Positions 1 through 8,525 of a DNA stretch of 64,000 nt are shown in pieces. Numbering within the stretch: position 1 is the stretch's first letter; every line of letters starts with the position of its first letter. The notes beneath the pieces were generated by a model, which worked only from the letters and a program-made list of their open reading frames with translations, was not told the DNA's origin and searched no databases. A program made the translations under genes and the position numbers. This DNA is from Pontiellaceae bacterium B12227 (GTDB lineage: Bacteria; Verrucomicrobiota; Kiritimatiellia; Kiritimatiellales; Pontiellaceae). The DNA lies in contig JAROAZ010000001.1 in assembly GCA_029432775.1 (NCBI GenBank), positions 248,001 through 312,000 of the forward strand, read 5' to 3'.

Positions 1-452
1 GGGGGCGTCGGTTGGCTTTCGCCTCGCTGCGCGTCTACGATATTTCTGCAAACCACACCATCCAGATCGCAGGTGAACTCAGCAATCACATCCTCGCCCT
101 CGCCTTCGGGATCGACCTCCATCAGGATCGCTTTCTGACGATATTCGGGATGCTGCGAAACAATTCCGCCCGCGAGGCCGGAGGGCCAGCGGTCTTCATC
201 GTAGAGCCAGGCTTCCATGCCGATCGATTCTGCGTAGTCGGCACAGACATTAATCAGCTCAAACCATTCGTCCCCGAGGTATTCGGTTTCCAGCCCGGTA
301 CGCGAATGCATGAAAAATCCGCCCATGCCCATGGCTTTCATGACATCTATCTGATGCAGCAGCTCGTCCTTTTCCAGCTTGCCGTTCCAGCTCCAGAAGG
401 GCTTGCCGCGCCATGCGACACCGGGGTTTTTAAATTCGTTATCCGTTATCAT
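1..452 (-). CDS. GH106-like alpha-L-rhamnosidase, N-terminal part (cut by window edge)
   Basis: Open reading frame of 150 codons running off the left edge with no stop. It starts at ATG 450-452, inside the last codons of the upstream gene (14 bp overlap), which suggests translational coupling. The N-terminus contains KPFWSWNGKL, then GMGGFFMHSRTGLETEYLG and WLYDEDRWPSG. To my knowledge these are typical of the TIM-barrel start of GH106-like glycosidases (alpha-L-rhamnosidase and relatives). No signal peptide is visible, so it is either cytoplasmic or starts elsewhere. Family assignment is from recognition of these motifs only; the catalytic residues lie outside the window. Expected role: removal of terminal rhamnose (or a related sugar) from oligosaccharides, alongside the three GH78 genes of this locus. 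Confidence 0.65.
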   Translation of the reverse strand, partial: MITDNEFKNPGVAWRGKPFWSWNGKLEKDELLHQIDVMKAMGMGGFFMHSRTGLETEYLGDEWFELINVCADYAESIGMEAWLYDEDRWPSGLAGGIVSQHPEYRQKAILMEVDPEGEGEDVIAEFTCDLDGVVCRNIVDAQRGESQPTP

Positions 453-1290
453 GTTTAATTTCCGCAAATCGTCGTTCTATTTCTTCGAGGGTTCCAATGG
501 TGAGAAAAACATCATACTCCACAACCAGTCCTCCTTTGAGGGCGAAGGTCCTGACCGGCGCAATATAGGAGCAGGCCGAAGCCTCAGATCCGGTGGCCCC
601 GGTGCCGAACCGATAGCACGTAAAACCATCAGTCCCCGGGGTGTAAATTCCGATTCCCCAATCATCCTGGTTCAGCCAGGCCGTCCAATGTTCGGAAGTA
701 CGGCCGGATTCATTGGGCCAGCCGGGAATGCGACGAATCAGTTTACCGTCCGTATAGTAGACCAGGTTCGACAAAGCTGCATCGACAAAAACGGCCGGCA
801 TTTCCTGATGGCGGGGCTTGCCTTGATCCTTTCCGGTGAAGCTCATTTTAAAGGTCACTTTTGCAACCGCCCCCGTGAGCATCAGGGTTTGTTCCATGAT
901 GGCCTCCGGACAGCGTTGCCCTCCCGACCAGTTGCGCGGTTCGATCTTCGCGTAGAGGGATTGCTCTGTTTTGCGGAAGGCCAGAGTCGCGGCTTTCTTG
1001 CCGTCCCAGCTACCGCCCTGCACCGGATTATAGGTCCACGGCTTTTTGTTCCAGAAGGAGCCGTCGGGCGCACCGTAGTAGGACTGTTGGATAAAACGGC
1101 CCTCATCGAAATGATTCAGCAGGTTCCGACCGGTCTTGCTCTCGCCGAAATAACCGATCCCCGAACCGCGCGCCTTATCCACACCGATGCGAACCACACC
1201 GTTATCTAGATATTCCCACTCACTCTCAGCCATGGCGCATGACAAAGCAGTAGAAACCGCCAAAGTGATCCATGCCATCTTGTTTCTCAT
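439..1290 (-). CDS. Secreted protein of unknown function, beta-rich
   Basis: A 283-residue protein with a clear signal peptide (hydrophobic stretch about residues 5-20, AMA-E type cleavage site). The mature part is rich in aromatic residues and short strands (YLDNGVVRIGVD, NLLNHFDEGRFIQQSYYG, WTAWLNQDDWGIGIYTPG), as in beta-sandwich proteins that bind or act on sugars. I do not recognise a named family or catalytic motif. It is the first gene after a possible regulator site at about 1312-1324 and its 3' end overlaps the GH106-like gene, so the two are probably co-transcribed. A role in binding or processing the same polysaccharide is inference from context. Confidence 0.7.
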   Translation of the reverse strand: MRNKMAWITLAVSTALSCAMAESEWEYLDNGVVRIGVDKARGSGIGYFGESKTGRNLLNHFDEGRFIQQSYYGAPDGSFWNKKPWTYNPVQGGSWDGKKAATLAFRKTEQSLYAKIEPRNWSGGQRCPEAIMEQTLMLTGAVAKVTFKMSFTGKDQGKPRHQEMPAVFVDAALSNLVYYTDGKLIRRIPGWPNESGRTSEHWTAWLNQDDWGIGIYTPGTDGFTCYRFGTGATGSEASACSYIAPVRTFALKGGLVVEYDVFLTIGTLEEIERRFAEIKHDNG

Positions 1291-1308
1291 ATAAAAATCC
1301 CGGTTTAA

Positions 1309-1324
1309 GTTTAAAACAGTAGAC
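1309..1324 (-). promoter_or_regulatory. Weak candidate LacI-type operator
   Basis: Minus-strand GTCTACTGTTTTAAAC, 19 bp upstream of the start at 1290. Its first nine bases are identical to the start of the better site at 46817-46830 (GTCTACTGTAAAC), but the second half is degenerate. It is included because of its position before the leftmost transcription unit. Confidence 0.3.
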
Positions 1325-1395
1325 GATCCGGCCTAAGAGAACCATAACGATTGCGCCTTCCTATAGGATGATATGGCCACGCACGAACCCATCTG

Positions 1396-1428
1396 AAAAA
1401 AATGCCCCGCTGCAATCAGCGAGGCATT
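1396..1428 (-). terminator. Rho-independent terminator after the PEP-CTERM gene
   Basis: Stem 1401-1412 pairs with 1417-1428 (12 bp, one G-U pair, 4-nt loop). On the minus strand it is followed directly by a run of T residues (plus-strand A run 1396-1402). It lies 27 bp beyond the stop codon at 1455 and closes the unit that begins near 8365. Confidence 0.9.
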
Positions 1429-1454
1429 ACGAAAACCTGAATGACGACTTCCTG

Positions 1455-2489
1455 CTACATCATCAAACGTCGAACGAAGAGCATGCCCCCACCCATGGCC
1501 ACAATCATCCCCAGCGTGGCCGGTTCCGGAATCGTTTCCATGAAACGGACATAATCCAGTTCGAACTCGGCCCCGGTGGTGGCGGTCGGATCAAGGCGGA
1601 ACGCCGTCAGATTACCAGTCCAATCTGCTTCCTCGGAAAAATCAAGCATGTAGGTGTGCCAGTCCCCGTCTACAGCGGCTGCGGTATCCAAATCAATTTT
1701 AGGGGTTAGGCTACCTCTGGCTCCCGTATTCCAGAAAAGGTCGATCCGGTCGCCCGCATCCCCTTTCATGCGGATTTCAACATGTTGATAGATGTCGGCA
1801 TTGATGGTAGGGGCTGTAGCACCATTACCCACCAGCCATACCTGCGAATCACCCGACGAGGCCGTTCCGGAAAGCGAGCCACCCATCACATCGGAGGCCG
1901 ACAAATTAAGCAACGTGGTATTTTGAGAATCGGCGTCATGATCGAACTCCCAGCCAATCGTGCGGCCCCGATCCATCATGATGTAGTCGATTTGCATCTG
2001 ATCTTGGGTTCCATCGTTCGTATAGTTGAATGCATCGACACGCAAGCCGCTTCCGTTCGGGCTCAATGCCTCTAAGTCAAATGAAGTCTCCCGCAATGTG
2101 GTTCCGGTGGAAACCGTTTTGGTTAAGTTTCCAGCCGCAGGAATCGGCGTCGGATAGACCTGAACACCTGTTGTTCCGGCACTATCGCGGTCGACCGCCA
2201 TGCGAACCCGCATTGAACTGTAGAGGGAAGGATCGAAGGAGGTTCCCAACGGATTGTATGTGATGGTTCCTTCGGGTCCTTGGCCGGCCGCATAGTTGTA
2301 GGTCGCCACTCCCCCGCTGATCGAGTCAAGGGTAGTCCGAGCCTTACCGGTAGCGGGATCGACCGATCCGCTAAAATCCTCAACCACCACCGTCGTTGAG
2401 TAATCTACATCCTTCTGGATGGTCACCCCCAAAGCGGACACCGAGAGCGATGCCAAGAAACCGAACACTATATACGTTGTTTTTTTCAT
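1455..2489 (-). CDS. PEP-CTERM sorting domain protein with sugar-binding-like domains
   Basis: A 344-residue secreted protein. The start at 2489 was chosen because AGGAG lies just upstream and MKKTTYIVFGFLASLSV is a signal peptide. The body holds two strand-rich stretches of the kind repeated through this locus (one begins IGWEFDHDADSQ, ending AFRLDPTATTGAEFELDYVRF). The C-terminus is a classic PEP-CTERM tail: IPEPATLGM, a hydrophobic segment, then RR. PEP-CTERM tails are known to be recognised by exosortase (EpsH-type) systems, usually in exopolysaccharide-producing bacteria. The protein is therefore probably anchored or released at the cell surface. No catalytic motif is visible. It is last in its unit and followed by a strong terminator. 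Confidence 0.85.
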   Translation of the reverse strand: MKKTTYIVFGFLASLSVSALGVTIQKDVDYSTTVVVEDFSGSVDPATGKARTTLDSISGGVATYNYAAGQGPEGTITYNPLGTSFDPSLYSSMRVRMAVDRDSAGTTGVQVYPTPIPAAGNLTKTVSTGTTLRETSFDLEALSPNGSGLRVDAFNYTNDGTQDQMQIDYIMMDRGRTIGWEFDHDADSQNTTLLNLSASDVMGGSLSGTASSGDSQVWLVGNGATAPTINADIYQHVEIRMKGDAGDRIDLFWNTGARGSLTPKIDLDTAAAVDGDWHTYMLDFSEEADWTGNLTAFRLDPTATTGAEFELDYVRFMETIPEPATLGMIVAMGGGMLFVRRLMM

Positions 2490-2542
2490 ACTCCTGCTCC
2501 TGCAATTATACTGCATGATCGAAAAACCTTCGTTCTACAACC

Positions 2543-2574
2543 TACCAGCTACCCGGCTGACCGGGCAACTGGTA
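2543..2574. repeat. Intercistronic stem-loop
   Basis: TACCAG (2543-2548) pairs with CTGGTA (2569-2574), and CCCGG (2552-2556) pairs with CCGGG (2561-2565), with symmetric 3-nt internal loops and a 4-nt loop. It lies between the stop at 2597 and the start at 2489. There is no T run, so it is more likely an RNA stability or processing element than a terminator. Confidence 0.5.
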
Positions 2575-2596
2575 TTTGGATCAAGCTGCTGCACCG

Positions 2597-5500
2597 TTAT
2601 TCAGCCGTGGCACGAATGAATTTGGCTGAGGCATCAATGGGAATTCGATTCGTGACCACCGTCTGATCACCAACAACCAGCGATCCGGTCAGGTCATAAT
2701 CTACCCCTTCAACCATGGGATCCCATCCGCCATAGGCAAGCTGTAACCTACCCTCCATAGAGTAGCTCACGCCGTCGCGCTGGTAATAGACATAGTCCAT
2801 AACATTACTGCCGCCGACATCTACCACGGTGGCCTTGGGATAGTAGATCAATCCATCGGACGGATCGCCGCCGAACAGATATTCCTTATAGGTGCTGACC
2901 CGGTCGCCATCGGGATCGGCATCCGGATCAAGACTTGTGAGGTCGTCGAAACCGAATGCCCAACCGTTGTAGCCGCCAAGCGTACTCTCTGCGGTGTACA
3001 CCCGAATCCAGTCCACCTCAACCGTCCGGGGCTGGGGCACGAAGTCGAGACGGATACTGTTGATGGTGTCCACGGAGCAGGCGGAAATATCCAGCTCTAC
3101 AATATACCAGTTGTCGCCATCGGGCGTCACCGTGCATCGATCGGTTGAACTGAGGAACGGCGTAATATTCGACAGCCCCTGAATGACCGAAACCGTGCCC
3201 CCGCCAGTCCAGTTCGTTGGCGTGCCGGCCAGGGACTGGCGGACGCGGAATTCCAGCGTATCCCAGCCGCCACCTACCCGGGTGACTCCATTGGTGTAAT
3301 ACCACTTCGGGTCGCCGCTAGTGGAAGAACAGACCATGCTGCCGCCCGAGGCATCGAGACCAACTACATCAGCGCTTGCATACCAGCCTTCAACATCGCC
3401 GGGGGTATTGAATTCCCAGGAATCAACCAGAGTCTGTTCAACATCAACCGTTCCGCGCGTCAGTTTGATATAATCCACCTCATAGGATCTCCCGATGTTT
3501 GCAGCATTTCCGATCATGTCAAACCGGATACCGACCATCTTATTTGCTCCCATCGAGGAAAGGTCGCGCGAGGCAACGATCCATCCGTCCGCCTCGGTGG
3601 AAACATTCCAGGAGGAGTCGCCAACCGAACCGAGCTGCGTCCACCCTTCAGACCCCAGCAGAAAATCAACAAGAGCTGAACATCCAGTAGAACTCCAGGC
3701 CACCGGAACCCCGTTCGTTTCCAGTTGGCGGGCACGTATCTCAACGGTATACCAGTCCTCTCCCTGCGACTCACAAATCGTATCCAACAGCAGGTACGGA
3801 TCACTCCCCGTCACTTCATCAACCGTCAATACGCCGCCAATCGCAGTCATATTGGAGGATTGTCCATTGGCGTCATACCACCCTTCGGTATCCCCATCGG
3901 TATTGAATGCCCAGATGGTATCCGAGGTCGGAAGGGGGACGTTAATCAAAGTGGCAATCCCGGTAGCCACATCAAAGCTCCACTCACAACCTGAGATACT
4001 GACAAGATTCGGGGTACCCGAAATGGAGGCCCATCCGGGCAGCACTGCGAATGTGGCGCCCTCATCGGAAACAGTCAGGTCTGCGTCCACAAACCGGATG
4101 GTATCGCCCAGCAGAAGATTGCCGGCACCGGAAATCACATTGTATTCCCCCGCAGCAGTTCCGCTCATGACCAGCTTCAGGGTGCCGGTCATGGTCAGGT
4201 CGCCCTCAACTGTTCCGGAACCGGACACGGTTCCGCCATAGGTGTAGGCCCCGCCGGTGCAGGTGGTCAGATCAAGGATGCCGTCGCTCATCATGATAAT
4301 TTCGGAGCTGTCATCAATCGAAGCATCGCCGATCAACTGCACGCGACCATCTTCTACGGTGGTGGTGCCGGTGTAGGTATTGACGCCATACAGCTTAACA
4401 ATACCGTTGGGATAACTTGTTCCGCCCCATTCGTTGTCGATGATGACATTGCCGGTATTCGCACCGTCGCTGATCACCCCGGTGACATCCACGATTGTGG
4501 AGTCGTCCAGGGAAGCGCCATTTGCAGTCGCCTGCAGGGAAAGATTTCCGTTTGCCGTAAAGGTAATGTTGCTGACGACGGTATGGGGCGATGTATTCGC
4601 TCCGCCGGCACTGGCAATGCGGACAATGTCGGATGCATCCGTCGTGCTCACCTCAAACTCATTGGGAATCGTAATGGTCTCCCCGGCCTGATCGTTAAAG
4701 CCTCGGAAATTAGCCCCGCTCTTCAGCACCAGCGTTGCTGTCCCGAACTGATCGGATGTACGAGCCTGACTGACAGCGGCAAAGGTCATGGTACCCGAAA
4801 AATCGGAATCCATAGCCGTATTGTTCATAACCAAAGTTCCATTGACATTATTGATCGTGCCCGTACCGCTGATTACACCGTTCAGCCAGCGTGTGCCGTT
4901 TTTAACCGTCAGCTCGCCATCAACATCCAATCCAAAGTGATGATGTGCAGTTCCGCTGATAATCGTTCCGGTCTCTCCGGCCTCGACCACCACCTTATTT
5001 TTCAGGGTGCGGTTGGCCTCGTTGATTTCGATGGTGGAACCGTTTGCAAGAACCACCGTATTGGAGCCAACCCCGAACGGCCCCTTCACTTCAGCACCTG
5101 TCACAATCACATCCGCATAGATTCCGTCCAGAATAGTGGTGCCGATGTAGGTACTGTTGATCGCGCCTCCGCCAAGTTGGAATTTTGCGCCCGGTGCCCC
5201 GGTATAGGTCAGGGTGAGATTGGTTGAATGAATGCCCCCGTACGATTGGAACTGCGCCGTTGCACTGTTATTCACCAATACGAGATCACCGTCATCGTTC
5301 GACACCGATCCGCCAATCCGCGCGTTTTTGGTGACGTCCGCATTCAACGTCACGCGGTCGCGAAAATAGTTTGTAATGGTAGTCGCCGATGTGTTGAAGG
5401 TAAATTGCGCCTGCGTCCCTCCGATAATCTCATTATTGAAGGTCACCGAATTGTATCTCATGTTAGCGTGAGCTGTCGCCGACTCCTTGAAACTCGTCCA

Positions 5501-5656
5501 GTCGGCAATGACCGCATCATCCCAATCCTGGAGCGTACCCGTCCAGTTGGCCGCATTGTCAGTCCAGTTATTCACCGCCGCCGTGAAGTGGTTCGTCGCA
5601 GCGAATGCCATCGAACACCCCATGGCAGCCATCATTAGTACAACGTGCTTTTTCAT
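2597..5656 (-). CDS. Large secreted autotransporter-type beta-solenoid protein with two sugar-binding-like domains
   Basis: A 1019-residue protein. The start at 5656 follows a strong AGGAGG and gives the signal peptide MKKHVVLMMAAMGCSMAFA. Residues about 20-590 are strand repeats of the passenger-associated type (NTYTGTTTVEDGRVQLIG, GGTVSGSGTVEGDLTMTGTL). Two copies of the locus-wide beta-sandwich module follow (W-x-FNTDGDTEGW and WEFNTPGDVEGW, each ending in a xDYIxL or xDWIRV strand). Next comes a Ca-binding-like DPDADPDGDRVSTYKEYLFGGDP segment and the shared C-terminal tail (YSMEGRLQLAYGGW). There is no autotransporter beta-barrel, so it is probably a surface or matrix protein. Binding of the substrate glycan is inference. 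Confidence 0.75.
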   Translation of the reverse strand: MKKHVVLMMAAMGCSMAFAATNHFTAAVNNWTDNAANWTGTLQDWDDAVIADWTSFKESATAHANMRYNSVTFNNEIIGGTQAQFTFNTSATTITNYFRDRVTLNADVTKNARIGGSVSNDDGDLVLVNNSATAQFQSYGGIHSTNLTLTYTGAPGAKFQLGGGAINSTYIGTTILDGIYADVIVTGAEVKGPFGVGSNTVVLANGSTIEINEANRTLKNKVVVEAGETGTIISGTAHHHFGLDVDGELTVKNGTRWLNGVISGTGTINNVNGTLVMNNTAMDSDFSGTMTFAAVSQARTSDQFGTATLVLKSGANFRGFNDQAGETITIPNEFEVSTTDASDIVRIASAGGANTSPHTVVSNITFTANGNLSLQATANGASLDDSTIVDVTGVISDGANTGNVIIDNEWGGTSYPNGIVKLYGVNTYTGTTTVEDGRVQLIGDASIDDSSEIIMMSDGILDLTTCTGGAYTYGGTVSGSGTVEGDLTMTGTLKLVMSGTAAGEYNVISGAGNLLLGDTIRFVDADLTVSDEGATFAVLPGWASISGTPNLVSISGCEWSFDVATGIATLINVPLPTSDTIWAFNTDGDTEGWYDANGQSSNMTAIGGVLTVDEVTGSDPYLLLDTICESQGEDWYTVEIRARQLETNGVPVAWSSTGCSALVDFLLGSEGWTQLGSVGDSSWNVSTEADGWIVASRDLSSMGANKMVGIRFDMIGNAANIGRSYEVDYIKLTRGTVDVEQTLVDSWEFNTPGDVEGWYASADVVGLDASGGSMVCSSTSGDPKWYYTNGVTRVGGGWDTLEFRVRQSLAGTPTNWTGGGTVSVIQGLSNITPFLSSTDRCTVTPDGDNWYIVELDISACSVDTINSIRLDFVPQPRTVEVDWIRVYTAESTLGGYNGWAFGFDDLTSLDPDADPDGDRVSTYKEYLFGGDPSDGLIYYPKATVVDVGGSNVMDYVYYQRDGVSYSMEGRLQLAYGGWDPMVEGVDYDLTGSLVVGDQTVVTNRIPIDASAKFIRATAE

Positions 5657-5700
5657 ACCTTTCCTCCTTCGTTTAACTTTCCTTAACAAAGACGACGCAT

Positions 5701-5964
5701 TCAGAGCGCCCCGCCGACAATAATCGTTACCGAATTAGCAACACCTCGGCCCACCTGCAGTTGACCAAACGAACCGGCCGAATCGCTGGGAGTCAGCCCT
5801 TCTCCTGCCGTGGTAAACAGCCCGTTTTGGATTCCGGAAGCAACGGCTGAACCGCCCCAATTGGCGGTATCATACCAGTCGTTTGCAACTCCACCTCCAG
5901 TCCATGCGGAGCTAAATGCTGACAAGCTGGCCAACACACAAGCCGAACCTACTATAGCTCTCAT
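5701..5964 (-). CDS. Truncated 87-residue paralogue of the N-terminal strand-rich module
   Basis: Signal peptide (MRAIVGSACVLASLSAFSSA), then WTGGGVANDWYDTANWGG and FGQLQVGRGVANSVTI, ending in GGAL and a stop. The same segment begins the proteins at 6041-8365, 8526-10918 and 10931-14080, where the domain continues with TNxNQTVxGI. Here the frame stops exactly at that point, and the next gene starts 44 bp later. It is probably a degraded or truncated duplicate; a short functional protein is possible. The ribosome site is weak. Confidence 0.5.
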   Translation of the reverse strand: MRAIVGSACVLASLSAFSSAWTGGGVANDWYDTANWGGSAVASGIQNGLFTTAGEGLTPSDSAGSFGQLQVGRGVANSVTIIVGGAL

Positions 5965-6000
5965 TTTCACAAGCCGATGTCCTACCTTTTTTCTCAGATG

Positions 6001-6027
6001 AAAACCCCCGCAAGTCGCGAGGGTTTT
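6001..6027 (-). terminator. Rho-independent terminator-like hairpin
   Basis: Stem 6001-6011 pairs with 6017-6027 (11 bp with one G-U pair; 5-nt loop). Read on the minus strand it ends in GGGGGTTTTC. It lies just past the stop at 6041, before the truncated gene. The T run is short, so termination may be partial. Confidence 0.7.
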
Positions 6028-6040
6028 CGACCCCGCAAAC

Positions 6041-8365
6041 CTACTCCACCACAGTTTGGATGAAGTTTTGATCCAGCGTAATAGAAACATGGTTGGTTAC
6101 GGCATCCACTCCTTCCGAATAGCTTCCGGTTCCAACTTCCACATAGTCCACGTCGTTTGACCATGTTCCGAGGATGAGATCATCGCGGCCTTCAAGCGTA
6201 TAGGTCAGCCCACTGTAGGGGGACGCATTCTTGAAGTAGACATATTCGAGTACATTGCTACCGCCGGACTCCGCCCTAGAACCTACCGGCAATACACCTG
6301 TATTCTGGTCGTCGAGCGGATCCCCGCCAAAAGCGAACTCATAGAAATTGCTCGCATCGTCCATGTCGGGGTCGTCGGCCGGGTCATCATTCCCCGCTGT
6401 CAGCCCGCTTTGGCCCGCCCAATACTCATACCCTGTCTGGCGCTCATTCTTATACAGTCGGATATAGTCGATCTCGAAGTTCTTGCTTACATCCTGCCCA
6501 ACAACATCGAGCCTGATATTAGTGATATCGTCCGATGCCCCGGCAATATCGAGATCGGCAATCACCCAGCCATTTGTATCCGCGGTAACGGCATAAGCAG
6601 ATTGATTTGCAATACCACTAAGAACAAGAATCGTCCCTGTTATGCTCCAGTTCGTAGAGGTCGTGCCGGGATCACCAGGATTGCCGTTTAGCTGGCGGGC
6701 ACGGAATTCCATTCTCGACCAAGCTCCGTCACCTACCGATACGGTATTGGTATACTTGGATTGAGGATCTATACCGGTTAAATCAGCACTGGTCATCACC
6801 CCTTCGACATCATCGATGTCGTTGGTTGCCAACGCACCGCTCACATGCGCGCTACCGAACCACCCTTCCAGATCACCGGCATTGAACTCCCAGGCAACGG
6901 CCAGCTTTTCAGCAAAAGTCGGTTGGGTTGGGCCGGCATAGAGTCGGACATAATCAATTTCAAAGTTATAGTTGGTGCTGGGGGTATTGCCCAGCGGGTC
7001 GAGCCGCATGGAATTCAATGTATTCACACCAAAACCAGACGCATCGAAAGTCGCAATGATCCAATTATCGCCATCGTTTGAAACGCGGCAGAACGGATTT
7101 TCATTTTCCATCGTCTTGAAGTTTGTGAATGGATCCTGCATGGATCCCAAAGTCCCTTGGGGATTGAAAAGCTGTGATGCTGTTGCAACGTCGGGATTCC
7201 CGTCGATATGGCGGATGCGCATTTCCAATGTACGCCACGAATTGCCTTCGAGATCAATCACCGAACCGGGATCCTTGGCTTGGTTGAAAAATAGCTGTCC
7301 GTCCCCAGCAGTGACATCCGAGCAGGTGAGCACAGTTTCGCTACCGTTAATCGCCGCTGCAACATAAACATTCGACAGAGCCATATTGCCCGTTGTGGAA
7401 TCCCAGCCCTCATTGTCGCCCGGGGTATTGAACTCCCATGCAGCAACCAGTTCACGCGCAACCGGCTTGCCGGTGAATACCAGCTGTGTATCCCCGGCGG
7501 CCAAAGAGAGTTCGCCGCTCGACATATTCAGCAATTCAAGGGAACTATTCAGGTCATCCAATTCGGCGGCGGAGAAGGTATCACTGGCCAGTTCAATCAG
7601 AACCAGGGTTTGCTCCGCATCGGTTTCAGCAAACACCCCGTCGATCACCAAAGACCGCGAACCTGCGAAAACAATGGAGTCCGCATTAATCGTGGATACG
7701 GCACCATCTGCCCCGAGTTTGTAGGTTACGGTTGTTTCTTTACCTCCGGAACCCCAAGTAAATTGTCCACCGACATCCAACGTTCCGTCATCGCCAATGA
7801 TATTCAACCAACCTTCGGTCAACGACAGGCCAGCCTGGATCTCTGTTGTTCCGCCCGACACCTCAAATATGCCCGGCTCATTAACCCCTACAGAGACTTT
7901 CCCGCTAAGAGGAGCTCCGAGAGAAGAACTCACAAACAGGGATCCACTCTTCACCTGAACACTACTACCGGATTGAGGGACGCCGCCTCCGGCAGGATTG
8001 ATTTGAACTTGCCGTGTAACCAGGGAACCGCCGTCGATCACCAACGTTCCATAGCCATTAACGATGCCGGAAACCGTTTGGTTTACATTGGTCATTACTG
8101 TGCCGGAAAGAAGCGTTACTCTATTTTTGGTGCCGCGCCCGACCTGAAACTGGCCAAACGATGGAACGGCCTGCGAGACATACATGTCTTTATTTTCTGC
8201 GGTGAACAGTGCGTTATCCGCATCTACAGGTACTGTGGCCGTAGACCAGTTGTTGGTATCGAGCCAGTCGTTCGGGTCGATGCCATTACCGTTGTAGCTT
8301 CTGTTCGCCGCGAATACGGTTCCGCAACACACGGACACCAACATAACCAGCAGTAGTTTTTTCAT
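6041..8365 (-). CDS. Secreted strand-rich protein with two sugar-binding-like domains
   Basis: A 774-residue protein with signal peptide MKKLLLVMLVSVCCGTVFA and an upstream GGAGG/GAGG. Residues about 20-300 form the strand-rich N-terminal module shared with three neighbours (NDWLDTNNWS, FGQFQVGRGTKNRVTL, TVSGIVNGYGTLVIDGG). Two copies of the locus beta-sandwich follow (WEFNTPGDNEGW and WEFNAGDLEGW, each ending FEIDYVRLY or FEIDYIRLY). Then comes a DPDMDDASNFYEFAFGGDP Ca-binding-like segment and the shared tail (YTLEGRDDLILGTW). No catalytic residues are recognised. It lies first after a regulator site at 8438-8450. Role as a glycan-binding or surface structural protein is inference. Confidence 0.75.
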   Translation of the reverse strand: MKKLLLVMLVSVCCGTVFAANRSYNGNGIDPNDWLDTNNWSTATVPVDADNALFTAENKDMYVSQAVPSFGQFQVGRGTKNRVTLLSGTVMTNVNQTVSGIVNGYGTLVIDGGSLVTRQVQINPAGGGVPQSGSSVQVKSGSLFVSSSLGAPLSGKVSVGVNEPGIFEVSGGTTEIQAGLSLTEGWLNIIGDDGTLDVGGQFTWGSGGKETTVTYKLGADGAVSTINADSIVFAGSRSLVIDGVFAETDAEQTLVLIELASDTFSAAELDDLNSSLELLNMSSGELSLAAGDTQLVFTGKPVARELVAAWEFNTPGDNEGWDSTTGNMALSNVYVAAAINGSETVLTCSDVTAGDGQLFFNQAKDPGSVIDLEGNSWRTLEMRIRHIDGNPDVATASQLFNPQGTLGSMQDPFTNFKTMENENPFCRVSNDGDNWIIATFDASGFGVNTLNSMRLDPLGNTPSTNYNFEIDYVRLYAGPTQPTFAEKLAVAWEFNAGDLEGWFGSAHVSGALATNDIDDVEGVMTSADLTGIDPQSKYTNTVSVGDGAWSRMEFRARQLNGNPGDPGTTSTNWSITGTILVLSGIANQSAYAVTADTNGWVIADLDIAGASDDITNIRLDVVGQDVSKNFEIDYIRLYKNERQTGYEYWAGQSGLTAGNDDPADDPDMDDASNFYEFAFGGDPLDDQNTGVLPVGSRAESGGSNVLEYVYFKNASPYSGLTYTLEGRDDLILGTWSNDVDYVEVGTGSYSEGVDAVTNHVSITLDQNFIQTVVE

Positions 8366-8433
8366 TTCCTCATTCCTCCGTTGTAGTTACTGATAGACCA
8401 TGCTCAACGCATAGGGCACGCCGTACGTGATAT

Positions 8434-8462
8434 TGAATACTGTAAACAGTTTCTTATGGCAA
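8434..8462 (-). promoter_or_regulatory. Promoter with LacI-type operator
   Basis: The operator copy TACTGTAAACAGT is at 8438-8450 (12-bp near-palindrome ACTGT-AA-ACAGT), 73 bp upstream of the start at 8365. On the minus strand a TTGCCA (-35-like, 8457-8462) and TATTCA (weak -10-like, 8434-8439) are spaced 17 bp apart, so the operator lies between them. The operator call is stronger than the promoter boxes. Confidence 0.55.
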
Positions 8463-8525
8463 CACATTTTTCTTCCAAATGGTATAAAACCCTAATTTCC
8501 TAAGTAATTTAGCAGTTTTCTACAT

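Noticed and set aside
12-458. Plus-strand frame over the left end
   Set aside because: It is the shadow of the GH106-like gene on the minus strand, whose translation shows clear family motifs.
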